Source: Gluconacetobacter asukensis (GTDB lineage: Bacteria > Pseudomonadota > Alphaproteobacteria > Acetobacterales > Acetobacteraceae). From it: a DNA stretch of 64,000 bases. Below, piece by piece: positions 45,003 through 54,326 of this stretch; positions within the stretch are counted from its first letter, which is position 1; each line of letters begins with the position of its first letter. The position numbers were made by a program, and so were the translations under genes. The notes beneath the pieces are model-generated. The model was not told the origin of the DNA and did no database searches. It saw nothing but the letters and a program-made list of their open reading frames with translations. The DNA lies in the NCBI RefSeq assembly GCF_014174375.1, contig NZ_JABEQE010000007.1, forward strand, positions 157,505 through 221,504, in the 5' to 3' direction.

Positions 45003-46916
45003 ATGGTTCGGCGTCGCAAAACCTTGCAGCGCCTGATGTCGCGGCCCGATGCCGATACGCCCTCGCGTGGGGTTTTTACCCGGCGTGCGCTGGTTGTGCT
45101 GGGAGCCCAGATGGCGGCATTCGGCCTGCTGGGGCATCGGCTGTACGGGTTGCAGGTGGTGGAGGGCGATCATTTCGCCCGCATGGCCGAGAATAATCGT
45201 GTCAGCCGCCGCCTGATCGCCCCGCCACGCGGGCGGGTGGTCGACCGGTTCGGGATCGCCGTGGCCTCGAACAAGGTGAACTGGCGTGCCCTGCTGCTGC
45301 CCGAGGAAACCAGCGACATACCGGGCACCCTGGATCGTTTTTCCGCGCTGGTGCCGATCGAGGCGCGGGACCGGGCGCGCATCGAGCGCGAAATCCGGCA
45401 CAAGCGGCGTTTCATTCCGGTCATGCTGCATGATTTCCTGTCCTGGGACGACATGGCGCGGATCGAACTCAACGCGCCGTCACTGCCCGGGGTGCTGATC
45501 GATGTCGGGACCACGCGGAATTATCCGTTCGGGCCGCTGATGGCGCACGTGGTGGGCTATGTCGCACCGCCCGGCGACAAGGATGTGGCGCAGGACCAGA
45601 CGCTGGCGCTGCCCGGAATGCGGGTGGGGCGTGCCGGTATCGAGCAGACCCAGGATGGGCTGCTGCGCGGCCAGGTCGGCGCGGTGGAGGTCGAGGTCAA
45701 CGCGGTCGGTCGCCTGATGTCCGAATTGTCGCGCGACGAGGGGCAGCCAGGCGACGAAATCACCCTGACCATCGATTCGGGCCTGCAGCAGGCGGTGCTG
45801 GGGCGGATTGCCGACCAGTCGGCCAGCGCGGTGGTGATGGATTGCCGTAATGGCGAGGTGCTGGCCATGGTCAGCAACCCGTCCTTCGACCCGTCGCTGT
45901 TCGACAGCGGGGTCAGTCAGGCGCAGTGGCAGGAATGGGCCACTGATCCGCGCACGCCCCTGATCAACAAGGCGGTGGCTGGCGTCTATCCGCCGGGCTC
46001 GACCTTCAAGCCGGCGGTGGCGATGGCGGCGCTGAAGGCCGGCACCCTGTCGCCGACCGACCGAATCTTCTGTCCAGGTTATCTGGATGTGGGCGGGACG
46101 CGGTTCCACTGCTGGTCCCGCTATGGTCATGGCTCTTTGACCCTCAAGGACGGGCTGAAATTCTCCTGCGACGTGTTCTTCTACGAAGTGGCGCGGCGGA
46201 CCGGCATGGATGCCATTGCGGCTGCCTCCCACAGTTTCGGGCTGGGCATGGATCTGGACATTGAACTGCAGCATACCCGAGTGGGCCTGATCCCCACGCC
46301 GGAATGGCGGCGGGCGCATGGCCAGCACTGGAACGGCGGCGACACGATCGTCAGCGGCATCGGTCAGGGGTTCGTGCAGGTGACGCCGCTGCAACTTGCC
46401 ACCTATGTCTCACGGATCGCCAGTGGGCGGGCGGTGCAGCCGCATCTGGTTCGGGCGATTTCTGGCCGGCAGACCGACGGCACCGATGGTGGCCACTGGC
46501 CGGCACTGGACATGCCCGAGCCCTTCCTGGACCAGTTGCGGGCCGGGATGTACGCCGTGGTCAACGAGGAACATGGTACCGCGCCCAAGGCCAAGCTGGA
46601 TATTCCGGGGGTGCAGATGGCCGGCAAGACCGGTTCGGCCCAGGTGCGGCATGTTTCGCGCGCGTTGCGCGAGAGCGGGCATTTCGATTCGTCTTCGCTG
46701 CCGTGGGAATACCGGCCCCATGCGCTGTTCATCTGCTTCGCGCCCTATGACGCACCGCGCTATGCAGCGGCGGTGGTGGTGGAGCATGGCAATGCGGGAG
46801 CTGCGGTTGCCGCCCCGCTGGCGCGCGATATCATGACCGACACGCTGACCCGGGACCCGGCGAACCGCAAGGAGCCGTCGGGCCAGGTGGTGGCGGAGGT
46901 CGAGGACTTCGAATAG
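45003..46916 (+). CDS. mrdA: penicillin-binding protein 2 (elongation transpeptidase)
   Basis: 637-residue class B PBP that crosslinks lateral-wall peptidoglycan. A membrane anchor (RRALVVLGAQMAAFGLLGH) is followed by the pedestal domain (PPRGRVVDRFGIAVASNKVNWRALLLPEETSD) and the transpeptidase domain. The active-site motifs are SxxK (GVYPPGSTFKPAVAMAALKAGTL, catalytic Ser), SxN (FSCDVFFYEVARR) and KTG (QMAGKTGSAQV). ATG 45003 gives the expected N-terminus. It lies between mreD and rodA. Confidence 0.93.
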   Translation: MVRRRKTLQRLMSRPDADTPSRGVFTRRALVVLGAQMAAFGLLGHRLYGLQVVEGDHFARMAENNRVSRRLIAPPRGRVVDRFGIAVASNKVNWRALLLPEETSDIPGTLDRFSALVPIEARDRARIEREIRHKRRFIPVMLHDFLSWDDMARIELNAPSLPGVLIDVGTTRNYPFGPLMAHVVGYVAPPGDKDVAQDQTLALPGMRVGRAGIEQTQDGLLRGQVGAVEVEVNAVGRLMSELSRDEGQPGDEITLTIDSGLQQAVLGRIADQSASAVVMDCRNGEVLAMVSNPSFDPSLFDSGVSQAQWQEWATDPRTPLINKAVAGVYPPGSTFKPAVAMAALKAGTLSPTDRIFCPGYLDVGGTRFHCWSRYGHGSLTLKDGLKFSCDVFFYEVARRTGMDAIAAASHSFGLGMDLDIELQHTRVGLIPTPEWRRAHGQHWNGGDTIVSGIGQGFVQVTPLQLATYVSRIASGRAVQPHLVRAISGRQTDGTDGGHWPALDMPEPFLDQLRAGMYAVVNEEHGTAPKAKLDIPGVQMAGKTGSAQVRHVSRALRESGHFDSSSLPWEYRPHALFICFAPYDAPRYAAAVVVEHGNAGAAVAAPLARDIMTDTLTRDPANRKEPSGQVVAEVEDFE

Positions 46917-47049
46917 TCGTCCCTATGGGGGCGCGTTCGGATTGCAACGCGCGCGCATGTTCAGTCAGACTCTGGACAAGGGCCGGTGGGACGCGCATCT
47001 GTGGCCGCCGTCCGTGCGGCGTAGCGGGCGATGACGCGGGACTGAGAGC

Positions 47050-48201
47050 ATGAATTTCCAGAAACGCCTTCTGCGCGCCGAGCCCAATTTCCGTATCCTG
47101 GCCAAGCTGTGGCAGGTCAATTGGCTGTATGTGCTGCTGATCTGCGCGCTGGCGCTGATAGGTTACGGTGCGCTTTATTCGGCGGCTGGCGGGTCGTCCC
47201 GTCCATTCGCCGGGCCGCAGACCATTCGCTTTGCCATCGGCCTGGTGATGATGGTCTGCGTGGCGCTGATGAGTCCGCGTGTGCTGACGCGTCTGGCGTG
47301 GCCGCTTTATGGCCTGTCGCTGGTGCTGTTGGTTGCCGTGCTGCGCATGGGCCATGTCGGCAAGGGGGCGGAGCGATGGCTGATCGTCGGTGGCGTGCAG
47401 CTTCAGCCGTCCGAACTGGCCAAGATCGCGCTGGTGCTGGTGCTGGCGACCTGGTTCCATCGTGTCAGCTATCGGCGCATGGTCAATCCGCTCTATCTGC
47501 TGCCGCCCGCCGCCATGGTGCTGCTGCCGGTGGGGCTGGTGCTGAAGGAGCCCAATCTGGGTACGGCCGTCATCATAGGTGTGGTGGGTGCCACCATCTT
47601 CTTCGGCGCGGGGATGCGGCTGTGGCAGATCGCGCTGCTGCTGTTGCCGCTGCCCTTTCTGGGCAAGTTTGCCTACAGCCATCTGCATGACTACCAAAAG
47701 GCGCGTATTACTACCTTCCTGAATCCCGAAAGCGATCCGCTTGGGGCGGGTTATAACATCATCCAGTCGAAGATCGCGCTCGGTTCGGGTGGTATGTGGG
47801 GGCAGGGCTATCTGCACGGCACGCAGGGCCAGTTGAACTTCCTGCCTGAAAAGCAGACCGACTTCATCTTCACCATGATCGCCGAGGAATGGGGCTATGT
47901 CGGCGGGATTGCGGTGATCGGACTGCTGATGCTGATGGTGATCGGCGGCATGCTGATTGCCATGCGCAGCCGCAACCAGTTCGGACGGTTGCTGGGGTTG
48001 GGGATCGCGACCAATTTCTTCCTGTATTGCGCGGTCAACCTGTCGATGGTGATGGGGACGATCCCCGTTGGTGGTGTGCCGCTGCCGCTGATTTCCTATG
48101 GTGGGTCGGCCATGTTGACTGTGATGTTCGGTTTCGGCCTGCTGATGTCGGCCTGGGTGCATCGCAACGACCATTTTGGCGAGGCCGGGGACAGGTCGTG
48201 A
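47050..48201 (+). CDS. rodA: rod shape-determining glycosyltransferase RodA (SEDS)
   Basis: SEDS-family peptidoglycan polymerase working with PBP2, 383 residues, about 10 membrane helices. Signature segments: GAERWLIVGGVQLQPSELAKIALVLVLATWF, HDYQKARITTFLNPESDPLGAGYNIIQSKIALGSGGMWGQG, PEKQTDFIFTMIAEEWG and NLSMVMGTIPVGGVPLPLISYGGSAML. The stop overlaps the next gene's GTG. Confidence 0.94.
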   Translation: MNFQKRLLRAEPNFRILAKLWQVNWLYVLLICALALIGYGALYSAAGGSSRPFAGPQTIRFAIGLVMMVCVALMSPRVLTRLAWPLYGLSLVLLVAVLRMGHVGKGAERWLIVGGVQLQPSELAKIALVLVLATWFHRVSYRRMVNPLYLLPPAAMVLLPVGLVLKEPNLGTAVIIGVVGATIFFGAGMRLWQIALLLLPLPFLGKFAYSHLHDYQKARITTFLNPESDPLGAGYNIIQSKIALGSGGMWGQGYLHGTQGQLNFLPEKQTDFIFTMIAEEWGYVGGIAVIGLLMLMVIGGMLIAMRSRNQFGRLLGLGIATNFFLYCAVNLSMVMGTIPVGGVPLPLISYGGSAMLTVMFGFGLLMSAWVHRNDHFGEAGDRS

Positions 48202-48656
48202 CCGGTCTGCGGCCGGTCGATGCCGCGACCGCGCTTGCATATCGGCGGAGCCTGTATCGTGCGGGCGGGATATCTGTGCGGGTCGGACAGCGCCCCGTGC
48301 CGGACGATCCGATGCTGCCCGCATGGTGGCGGCGCGGTGACGTGGTGTTCGTCAGCGCCGCCAATCCGGGTGGTCGCCGCCGGCCGGATGGCTGGAACCT
48401 GCGAGGGATGCGGGCACTGGCCGCATGTCTGGCAGGATGCGAAAGCCATGAAGGTGAGGGACGGCTAGGGCACTGGGCTGAGCCGCTGTTCGCCGTGCGT
48501 CTGCCGCTGGCACGTGGACGGGTGATCGCCCGGCGCTTCGGGCAAAATGCCGTTCTGCTGGTGCGGGACGGGAGGCCGGCACGGCTGGTGTTTCTTGAAA
48601 CGCCCCACCCGGCGCGGTGGCCGGGTGGGAATGGACTCAGCCTTCGATCTGGCTGA
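48198..48656 (+). CDS. DUF3293-like protein
   Basis: 152 residues, unknown function. The core DVVFVSAANPGGRRRPDGWNLRGMRALAACL, followed by GHWAEPLFAVRLPLARGRVIARRFGQNAVLLV, matches the DUF3293 pattern (NP near the middle, N on an adjacent helix, FGQNA at the end). GTG 48198 overlaps the rodA stop by four bases. Its last 20 bases overlap the end of glyS on the other strand. Confidence 0.7.
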   Translation: MTGLRPVDAATALAYRRSLYRAGGISVRVGQRPVPDDPMLPAWWRRGDVVFVSAANPGGRRRPDGWNLRGMRALAACLAGCESHEGEGRLGHWAEPLFAVRLPLARGRVIARRFGQNAVLLVRDGRPARLVFLETPHPARWPGGNGLSLRSG

Positions 48657-50697
48657 AATCCGCGATCAGCACCGTCATGCGCCGGAGTTCGGCCAGCAGG
48701 CGCAGCCGGTTCAGGCGCAGCTCGGCACGGTCGGCGTTGACCGTGACTGCTTCGAAGAACCGGTCGAGGGCCGGCCGCAGGCGGGCGGCTTCGCGCATGG
48801 CATCGGTGTAGCGCTCACTGGTGATCGCGGCTTCGACCGCAGGAATGACCTCCAGCAGCATGTTGGCCAGGTCGCGTTCCTCTGGCTGCTCGTACAGCGT
48901 CGGGTCGGGCGTGCCGTCATGCGGGCCGTCCTTGCGGTCTTCGATCCGCAGGATGTTGGCAGCGCGTTTGGTCGCTGCCAGCAGGTTTTGTCCGTCATCA
49001 GTGGCCAGCATGGCGGCCAGCGCGTCGGTGCGGGCCAGCAGGCGGGTGATGTCGCTGTCCTCGTTTCCGCTGGAAATCGCGGCCAGGATATCATGGCGGG
49101 CACCTTCGGCGCGCAATTGGACCCGGAGCCGCTCGGCCACGAAACCGGGCAGCAGCGCCAGGTCCGGTGCGTCGCGCAGGGTCTCGGGCAGGGGCTCGGC
49201 CGCCAGCACGAACAGCCGGACCAGATCCAGCCGTAGTGCGTTTTCGCGGATGATGCGGATGATGCCCAGGGCGGCGCGGCGCAGCGCATAGGGATCGCCT
49301 GATCCGCCGGGTTTTTCGCCCGCCGCGAAGAAGGCGGTCAGGCTGTCGAGCTTGTCGGCCAGTGCCACCGCGATCGAGACTGGAGCCGTCGGGACGCCAT
49401 CGGTCTGGCCGCGCGGCATATAGTGTTCGGCGATGGCCGTGGCGACGCTGGCGGGCTCGCCGTCATGCCGGGCGTAATATGACCCCATCACGCCCTGAAG
49501 CTCGGGGAACTCGCCCACCATGCCGGTGGTCAGGTCGGCCTTGGCCAGCAGGGCAGCGCGTTCGGCCTCGGCGGCCGGGGCGCCGACCATCGGCGCCAGT
49601 AGGCCCGCCAGACGGACGATACGTTGCACGCGCTCGCCCTGGCTGCCGAGGGCGGCGTGAAAGACGATGGCATCCAGCGCCGTGACCCGGCTGGCCAGGG
49701 GGCGTGCGCGGTCCAGGTCCCAGAAATGGCGTGCATCGGCGAAGCGGGCGCGCAGCACGCGTTCATTGCCCGCGATGGTCAGGGCGCCGCCATCCTCGGG
49801 TTGCAGATTGGCGACGAAGGCGAAGCGCGGCGCGGCCGAGCCGTCATCGCGGACCAGGGCGAAATAGCGCTGATTGACGCGCATCGACACCTGCATGACC
49901 TCGGGCGGCAGATCCATGAAGGTTTCGTCGATCCGGCCGAGGAACGGCACCGGCCATTCGGTCAGGCCCGCGACCTCGTCCACCAGGCCCGGATCGGCGA
50001 CGATGCGCAGCCCTTCCTCGGCGGCCAGGCGGGCGGTGCCGTCGTCGATCAGGGCGCGGCGCTCGGCCGCGTCTACCAGGACCTGTCGGGCGCGCAGGCC
50101 CTCGCGCCAGTCGGCCGTGCCGGTCACGGCGAAGGCGCCGGGCGCGGTGAAGCGGTGGCCCTCGGTCAGCCGGTCGGCGCGCAGGCCGTGGCCGTTATCC
50201 TCGCCCTCGGCCAGGGTGACATCGACCACTTCGCCATCCAGCAGGCACAGGATACGGCGCAGCGGCCGGACCCAGGTGAAGGCGCTGCCGTCACCCCAGC
50301 GCATGGATTTGGGCCAGGGGAAGCGGCGTAGCAGGGGCGGCAGGATCTCGGCGATGCGGGTCGCCGCCTCGACAGGCGGGACGGTGCGGTTCAGCACCCA
50401 GAAGCCGTTTTCCAGCACCAGATCGTCCTGGGTGACGCCATGCTTGCGGGTGAAGCCGGCCAGCGCCTTTTCGGGCGCGCCCTCGCGCGGGCCGCGTTCG
50501 GCGATGGTGGTGCCGGGTACGGTGCCGTCCAGCGTCAGGGTCAGGGCGATGCGGCGAGGGCCGGCGAAGGCGGTGGCGTCGCGCGGGTTCAGCGGCGCCA
50601 GGGCCTCGGTGACCAGACGCAGCAGGTCGTCCGCCCCGCGGGCCTGCATGCGGGCGGGAATTTCCTCGGAAAACAGTTCGAGCAGAAGTTCGGGCAT
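48637..50697 (-). CDS. glyS: glycine-tRNA ligase beta subunit
   Basis: 686-residue beta chain of the alpha2-beta2 type glycyl-tRNA synthetase, which binds tRNA. The N-terminal PELLLELFSEEIPARMQARGADDL motif and the central GNERVLRARFADARHFWDLDRARPL are diagnostic. The C-terminal anticodon-binding segment RLNRLRLLAELRRMTVLIADFSQIEG ends the protein. It follows glyQ after three bases. Confidence 0.94.
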   Translation of the reverse strand: MPELLLELFSEEIPARMQARGADDLLRLVTEALAPLNPRDATAFAGPRRIALTLTLDGTVPGTTIAERGPREGAPEKALAGFTRKHGVTQDDLVLENGFWVLNRTVPPVEAATRIAEILPPLLRRFPWPKSMRWGDGSAFTWVRPLRRILCLLDGEVVDVTLAEGEDNGHGLRADRLTEGHRFTAPGAFAVTGTADWREGLRARQVLVDAAERRALIDDGTARLAAEEGLRIVADPGLVDEVAGLTEWPVPFLGRIDETFMDLPPEVMQVSMRVNQRYFALVRDDGSAAPRFAFVANLQPEDGGALTIAGNERVLRARFADARHFWDLDRARPLASRVTALDAIVFHAALGSQGERVQRIVRLAGLLAPMVGAPAAEAERAALLAKADLTTGMVGEFPELQGVMGSYYARHDGEPASVATAIAEHYMPRGQTDGVPTAPVSIAVALADKLDSLTAFFAAGEKPGGSGDPYALRRAALGIIRIIRENALRLDLVRLFVLAAEPLPETLRDAPDLALLPGFVAERLRVQLRAEGARHDILAAISSGNEDSDITRLLARTDALAAMLATDDGQNLLAATKRAANILRIEDRKDGPHDGTPDPTLYEQPEERDLANMLLEVIPAVEAAITSERYTDAMREAARLRPALDRFFEAVTVNADRAELRLNRLRLLAELRRMTVLIADFSQIEG

Positions 50698-50700
50698 GAC

Positions 50701-51594
50701 TTATTCCTCGCCAGCCAGCCATGCGTCGCAGCAGCGACGGGCCAGGGCCCGCACGCGGCCGATATAGGATGCGCGTTCGCTGACGCTGATCACGCCGCGC
50801 GCGTCCAGCAGGTTGAACAGGTGGCTGGCCTTCAGGCACTGGTCGTAGGCGGGCTGGGCGATACCGGCTTCGGCCAGGGCAGTGGCCTCGCGTTCGGCAT
50901 CGATGAAATGGCGATGCAGCATTTCGGTGTCGGCCAGTTCGAAATTATGGCGCGAATAATCCCGCTCGGCGCGCAGGAACACGTCGCCATAGGTCAGGCC
51001 CTGGCCGTTGAAGTCGAGGTCGTAGACATTCTCGACCCCCTGGACGTACATCGCCAGCCGTTCCAGACCGTAGGTCAGTTCGGTGGAGGGAAGCACGGTG
51101 GGAATGCCGCCGACCTGCTGGAAATAGGTGAACTGCGTCACCTCCATGCCGTCGCACCAGACTTCCCAGCCCAGCCCCCAGGCACCGATGGTGGGGTTTT
51201 CCCAATCGTCCTCGACGAAGCGGATGTCATGTTCCAGCGGGTCGATGCCGATGGCGCGGTAGCTGTCCAGCAGCAGTTTCTGGCTTTCCTCCGGCGTCGG
51301 CTTCAGCAGTACCTGGTACTGGTAATAATGTTGCAGCCGGTTCGGATTTTCCCCGTAACGCCCGTCGGAGGGCCGGCGGCAGGGCTGGACATAGGCTGCT
51401 TTCCACGGCCGTTTGCCCAGCGCGCGCAGGGTGGTGTGCGGCGAGAGCGTGCCGGCCCCGACCTCGGTATCGTACGGTTGCAGAATGGCGCAGCCCTGTG
51501 CGGACCAGAACTGATGCAGTGTCAGGATCAGGTCCTGGAAGGACAGGGGACGCGCGGCAGGGGCACGGGGGCGAGGCGCGGAGGCCGGGACCAT
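50701..51594 (-). CDS. glyQ: glycine-tRNA ligase alpha subunit
   Basis: 297 residues carrying the class II catalytic site that forms glycyl-adenylate. Key sequence: [76 protein letters not shown], and the C-terminal [28 protein letters not shown] 51594 (MVPASAPRP) is preferred; ATG 51636 in frame would add 14 residues. First of a glyQ-glyS operon. Confidence 0.94.
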   Translation of the reverse strand: MVPASAPRPRAPAARPLSFQDLILTLHQFWSAQGCAILQPYDTEVGAGTLSPHTTLRALGKRPWKAAYVQPCRRPSDGRYGENPNRLQHYYQYQVLLKPTPEESQKLLLDSYRAIGIDPLEHDIRFVEDDWENPTIGAWGLGWEVWCDGMEVTQFTYFQQVGGIPTVLPSTELTYGLERLAMYVQGVENVYDLDFNGQGLTYGDVFLRAERDYSRHNFELADTEMLHRHFIDAEREATALAEAGIAQPAYDQCLKASHLFNLLDARGVISVSERASYIGRVRALARRCCDAWLAGEE

Positions 51595-51777
51595 GGACAG
51601 GGATGCTCCGGGTAAGCGATGGAAAACGCATGCCATCCGGCACGCACAGGGGGCGCACCATACAGGTATGACGCGCGGATCGAAAGGCGGCGCGTGGCGT
51701 GGCGGGCCGGGGTTGCGAAATCCATGCACGCGGGCCACATCTAGGCTTGGCACTCTTGTCGGAGACAGGACGGAAAG

Positions 51778-52521
51778 ATGAATACCGAAGAACGCGACCT
51801 GATCACGAAGTTCGTCGCCCGTGTGGGGGGCGCACCGCAGGGGGGCTTCGGCAGCGTACCTGCGACGACGCCCAACCTGCCGCCGATCGACCCGGAGGCC
51901 GACCAGTATATCGGTCAGATGTTCCAGCAATATCCTGAGGCCCGCTACCGCGTTACCCAGATGGCGGTGGTGCAGGAAGCGGCGCTGGTGGCGGCGCAGA
52001 ATCGTATCCAGCAATTGCAGTGGCAGCTTCAGCAGGCGCAGCAGGCCCTGCAGGCACAGCAGCAGCAGCGCCCCGCGGGGAGCGGCGGTGGCCTGTTCGG
52101 CGGGCTGTTTGGTGGCGGACAGCGGGCGCAGGCGGCGCCTCCGCCGGGTTGGGGACAGCAGGCGGCTCCGCCGCCGCCCCAGCCGCAGCAGGCTTATCCG
52201 GCGGGTATGCAGCCGGGGATGTTTCCGGCGCGTGGCAGCGGCTTCTTGGGGTCGGCCCTGACGACGGCGGCTGGTGTCGCGGGCGGCATGATGGTGGGCA
52301 ATGCCCTGACCGACCTGTTCAGCGGCCATCATGATGGCGGGGGCTTCGGTGGGGGCGGAATGGGTGGCGAGACGGTCATCAACAACAATTACGGGGCTGC
52401 GCCGGGGGGTGATCCCTTTGGTGGTGCTGGGACCGATGTCGATCCGGGCTTCGATGCCGGTGGCGGCGGCGATGGCGGTTTCGGCGGCGACTGGGGCGGC
52501 GGCGGCGACGACAATTTCTGA
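51778..52521 (+). CDS. DUF2076 family protein
   Basis: 247 residues. The N-terminal helix [18 protein letters not shown] and the [37 protein letters not shown] coiled coil match DUF2076. A Gly/Ala/Pro/Gln-rich linker follows. The C-terminus is Gly/Asp-rich ([16 protein letters not shown]). Function is unknown; a membrane-associated or envelope role is suspected from the glycine-rich [17 protein letters not shown] segment. It is divergent from glyQ. Confidence 0.82.
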   Translation: MNTEERDLITKFVARVGGAPQGGFGSVPATTPNLPPIDPEADQYIGQMFQQYPEARYRVTQMAVVQEAALVAAQNRIQQLQWQLQQAQQALQAQQQQRPAGSGGGLFGGLFGGGQRAQAAPPPGWGQQAAPPPPQPQQAYPAGMQPGMFPARGSGFLGSALTTAAGVAGGMMVGNALTDLFSGHHDGGGFGGGGMGGETVINNNYGAAPGGDPFGGAGTDVDPGFDAGGGGDGGFGGDWGGGGDDNF

Positions 52522-52546
52522 AGCGAGCCGGCTTCGGCGATGATGG

Positions 52547-52574
52547 AAAGGCGGCCTGAAACGGCCGCCTTTTT
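52547..52574 (+). terminator. Rho-independent terminator of the DUF2076 gene
   Basis: AAAGGCGGCC-TGAAAC-GGCCGCCTTT followed by TT, 25 bases past the stop: a 10-bp stem with a T-rich end. Confidence 0.88.
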
Positions 52575-52602
52575 CATAATCTGCGCCCCGGAATGCCGCC
52601 TT

Positions 52603-52731
52603 TGTCTCACATTGCCGTGAGGTATATTGATGTCAAACATGAATGAGTGTTATTCAGAAAACGGCCACTAAGGCCATTTCCTCTGTGTCGTCTCATCCGC
52701 GGGAAACCGGGGCCGTCAGGCCCCGGTTTTT
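52603..52731 (+). ncRNA. candidate small RNA between two terminators
   Basis: A separate strong terminator lies at 52704-52731 with no gene before it. Promoter-like hexamers TTGTCT (about 52603) and TATATT (about 52624) precede a ~100-base stretch ending in the terminator. The stretch has only a 13-codon frame. It could be an independent small RNA or a leader that controls yidB. The promoter spacing is short, so confidence is low. Confidence 0.3.
52704..52731 (+). terminator. orphan Rho-independent terminator upstream of the YidB-like gene
   Basis: AAACCGGGGCC-GTCA-GGCCCCGGTTT followed by TT: 11-bp perfect stem, 4-base loop, T-rich tail. It lies 130 bases beyond the DUF2076 terminator and 108 bases before the next start, with no annotated gene before it. 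Confidence 0.88.
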
Positions 52732-52839
52732 CCGTTTGGGGATCTGGTTTCGGCCTCAATCATTCGGGAGGACGAAACGATGCGGTTTTCGGAGCGTTGC
52801 GAATTTCAGGCCACAACGTTTCGAGAATGGAGAGGCCCT

Positions 52840-53199
52840 ATGTCCATTACTGACTCCGCCACGACGCTTGGCGATTTCCTGACCGGTGCCCGTTACGATC
52901 ATTCGGGGCTGGTCAGTGCGGTTCATGAATATCTGGATGGGGTGAAGCGCCAATACGGGCTGAACGGCTTTGCCGAGCGCGCGGCGGTCGCGGGCTATGG
53001 CGATATCGTCGCGCGCTGGAAGGCCGATGACACGGCGGGCCCGATAACCGAGGACATGGTGCGCACCCTGATCGCACAAAGCGATCTGGAGCATTTCGCG
53101 GAACAGACGGGCCTGTCGGTGCCGGCTGTCGTCACGATCCTGGCGCGCCAGCTGCCGATCGTGATCTACAAGCGGGCGCATGCGGTCGAGCCGCACTGA
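52840..53199 (+). CDS. YidB-family (DUF937) protein
   Basis: 119 residues: TLGDFLTGARYDHSGLVSAVHEYLDGVKRQYGLNGFAERAA, then GDIVARWKADDTAGPITEDMVRTLIAQSDLEHFAEQTGLSVPAVV. It has the helical-repeat pattern of YidB/DUF937. Function is unknown. ATG 52840 has TGGAGAGG upstream; the preceding in-frame residues do not match the family. Confidence 0.83.
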   Translation: MSITDSATTLGDFLTGARYDHSGLVSAVHEYLDGVKRQYGLNGFAERAAVAGYGDIVARWKADDTAGPITEDMVRTLIAQSDLEHFAEQTGLSVPAVVTILARQLPIVIYKRAHAVEPH

Positions 53200-53258
53200 C
53201 TTGACATCGTGAACCGGTACGGGCGGGGTGGCGGGGACGGCCAGGAAGGGAAAACGGC

Positions 53259-54068
53259 GTGCTGATTCGTGCCGGTTACGACATCGCCCTGACGGTCCAG
53301 GCCCCGACTCCCATGGTGCTGATGCTTGAGGTCCATCCGGATCGCGAGCCGGACCTGATGACGCCCCAGACCCCGGTCTTCGATCCGCCCGTGCCGACGC
53401 AGCGCTATCTGGACGGATTCGGCAATCGCTGCACCCGTCTGGTGGCGCCCATCGGCACCTTGCGGACCAGCCTGTCCTTCGTCATTGCCGATAGTGGCCT
53501 GCCCGACCGGTGGATGCCCGGGGCGCGGGAGGTGCCGGTGGCGGACCTGCCGGCGGATTGCCTGGTGTTCCTGATGGGCAGCCGGTATTGCGAGACCGAT
53601 CTTCTGTCCACCATCGCGTGGTCGATGTTCGGCCACCTGGCGCCGGGGTGGGGACGGGTGCAGGCTATCGTCTCGTTCGTGCACCAACATATCCGCTTCG
53701 ATTACCAGCAGGCGCGCCCGACCCGTACGGCCTATGAGGCCTATCAGGAAGGGGTGGGCGTGTGTCGCGACTATGCCCATCTGGCGGTGACGCTCTGCCG
53801 CTGCATGAATATCCCCGCGCGGTACTGCACCGGCTATCTGGGCGATATCGGGATTCCGCCGGTCGATTATCCGATGGATTTCTCGGCGTGGTTCGAGGTG
53901 TGGCTGGAAGGCCAGTGGTTCACCTTCGACGCGCGGCACAATATGCCCCGGATCGGGCGGATTGTGATGGCCAGGGGGCGGGATGCGACGGACGTGGCGC
54001 TGACGACGACCTTCGGTCCGGCGGGACTGTCCAACTTTTTCGTGACGACTTATGAGGAGATCGGCTGA
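53259..54068 (+). CDS. transglutaminase-like family protein
   Basis: 269 residues. An N-terminal beta domain is followed by a transglutaminase-like core: GVGVCRDYAHLAVTLCRCMNIPARYCTGYLG with Cys169 in the catalytic position. The next conserved segment reads DYPMDFSAWFEVWLEGQWFTFDARHN, where the usual His is Ser209 although Asp224 is present. The family C-terminus PRIGRIVMARGRDATDVALTTTFG is intact. With the His missing it may be a binding or scaffold protein. GTG 53259 has GGAAGGG upstream. Confidence 0.82.
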   Translation: MLIRAGYDIALTVQAPTPMVLMLEVHPDREPDLMTPQTPVFDPPVPTQRYLDGFGNRCTRLVAPIGTLRTSLSFVIADSGLPDRWMPGAREVPVADLPADCLVFLMGSRYCETDLLSTIAWSMFGHLAPGWGRVQAIVSFVHQHIRFDYQQARPTRTAYEAYQEGVGVCRDYAHLAVTLCRCMNIPARYCTGYLGDIGIPPVDYPMDFSAWFEVWLEGQWFTFDARHNMPRIGRIVMARGRDATDVALTTTFGPAGLSNFFVTTYEEIG

Positions 54069-54084
54069 GAGGCTGGTCGCCTTC

Positions 54085-54105
54085 GTTCTTTTTAAAAAAA
54101 AGAAC
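54085..54105. repeat. A/T-rich perfect hairpin sequence, possible dispersed repeat
   Basis: GTTCTTTTT-AAA-AAAAAGAAC (9-bp stem, 3-base loop) is followed by CCCAAAAACTTCT, a stretch I recognise as similar to dispersed intergenic elements in acetic acid bacteria. The resemblance is remembered, not searched. It lies between the transglutaminase-like gene and the tRNA. Confidence 0.4.
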
Positions 54106-54161
54106 CCAAAAACTTCTGATCTGTTCAGGAGTTTTCCGGGGCGCACGATACCCCTGAAAAT

Positions 54162-54237
54162 TGGTGAGCCGGGTGGGACTCGAACCCACGACCATTCGAT
54201 TAAAAGTCGAATGCTCTACCGACTGAGCTACCGGCTC
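54162..54237 (-). tRNA. tRNA-Lys (anticodon TTT)
   Basis: On the minus strand: acceptor GAGCCGG pairs with CCGGCTC. The D arm is GCTC/GAGC and the anticodon stem-loop TTCGA-CTTTTAA-TCGAA gives anticodon TTT. The T arm is GTGGG-TTCGAGT-CCCAC, with discriminator A followed by encoded CCA. It is 76 bases including CCA. Confidence 0.97.
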
Positions 54238-54326
54238 ACCGGGACCGCGTAGCGGTGCGGCCCCGGGTACCGGCTTCAGCCGGTCAAGTCAACCGTCAAA
54301 GGCGGTGACGTGGCGCGGTTTGTCGA

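Noticed and set aside
52632..52673. 13-codon frame ([13 protein letters not shown]) as a peptide gene
   Set aside because: No ribosome site and no family; it is more likely chance within a non-coding RNA or leader.
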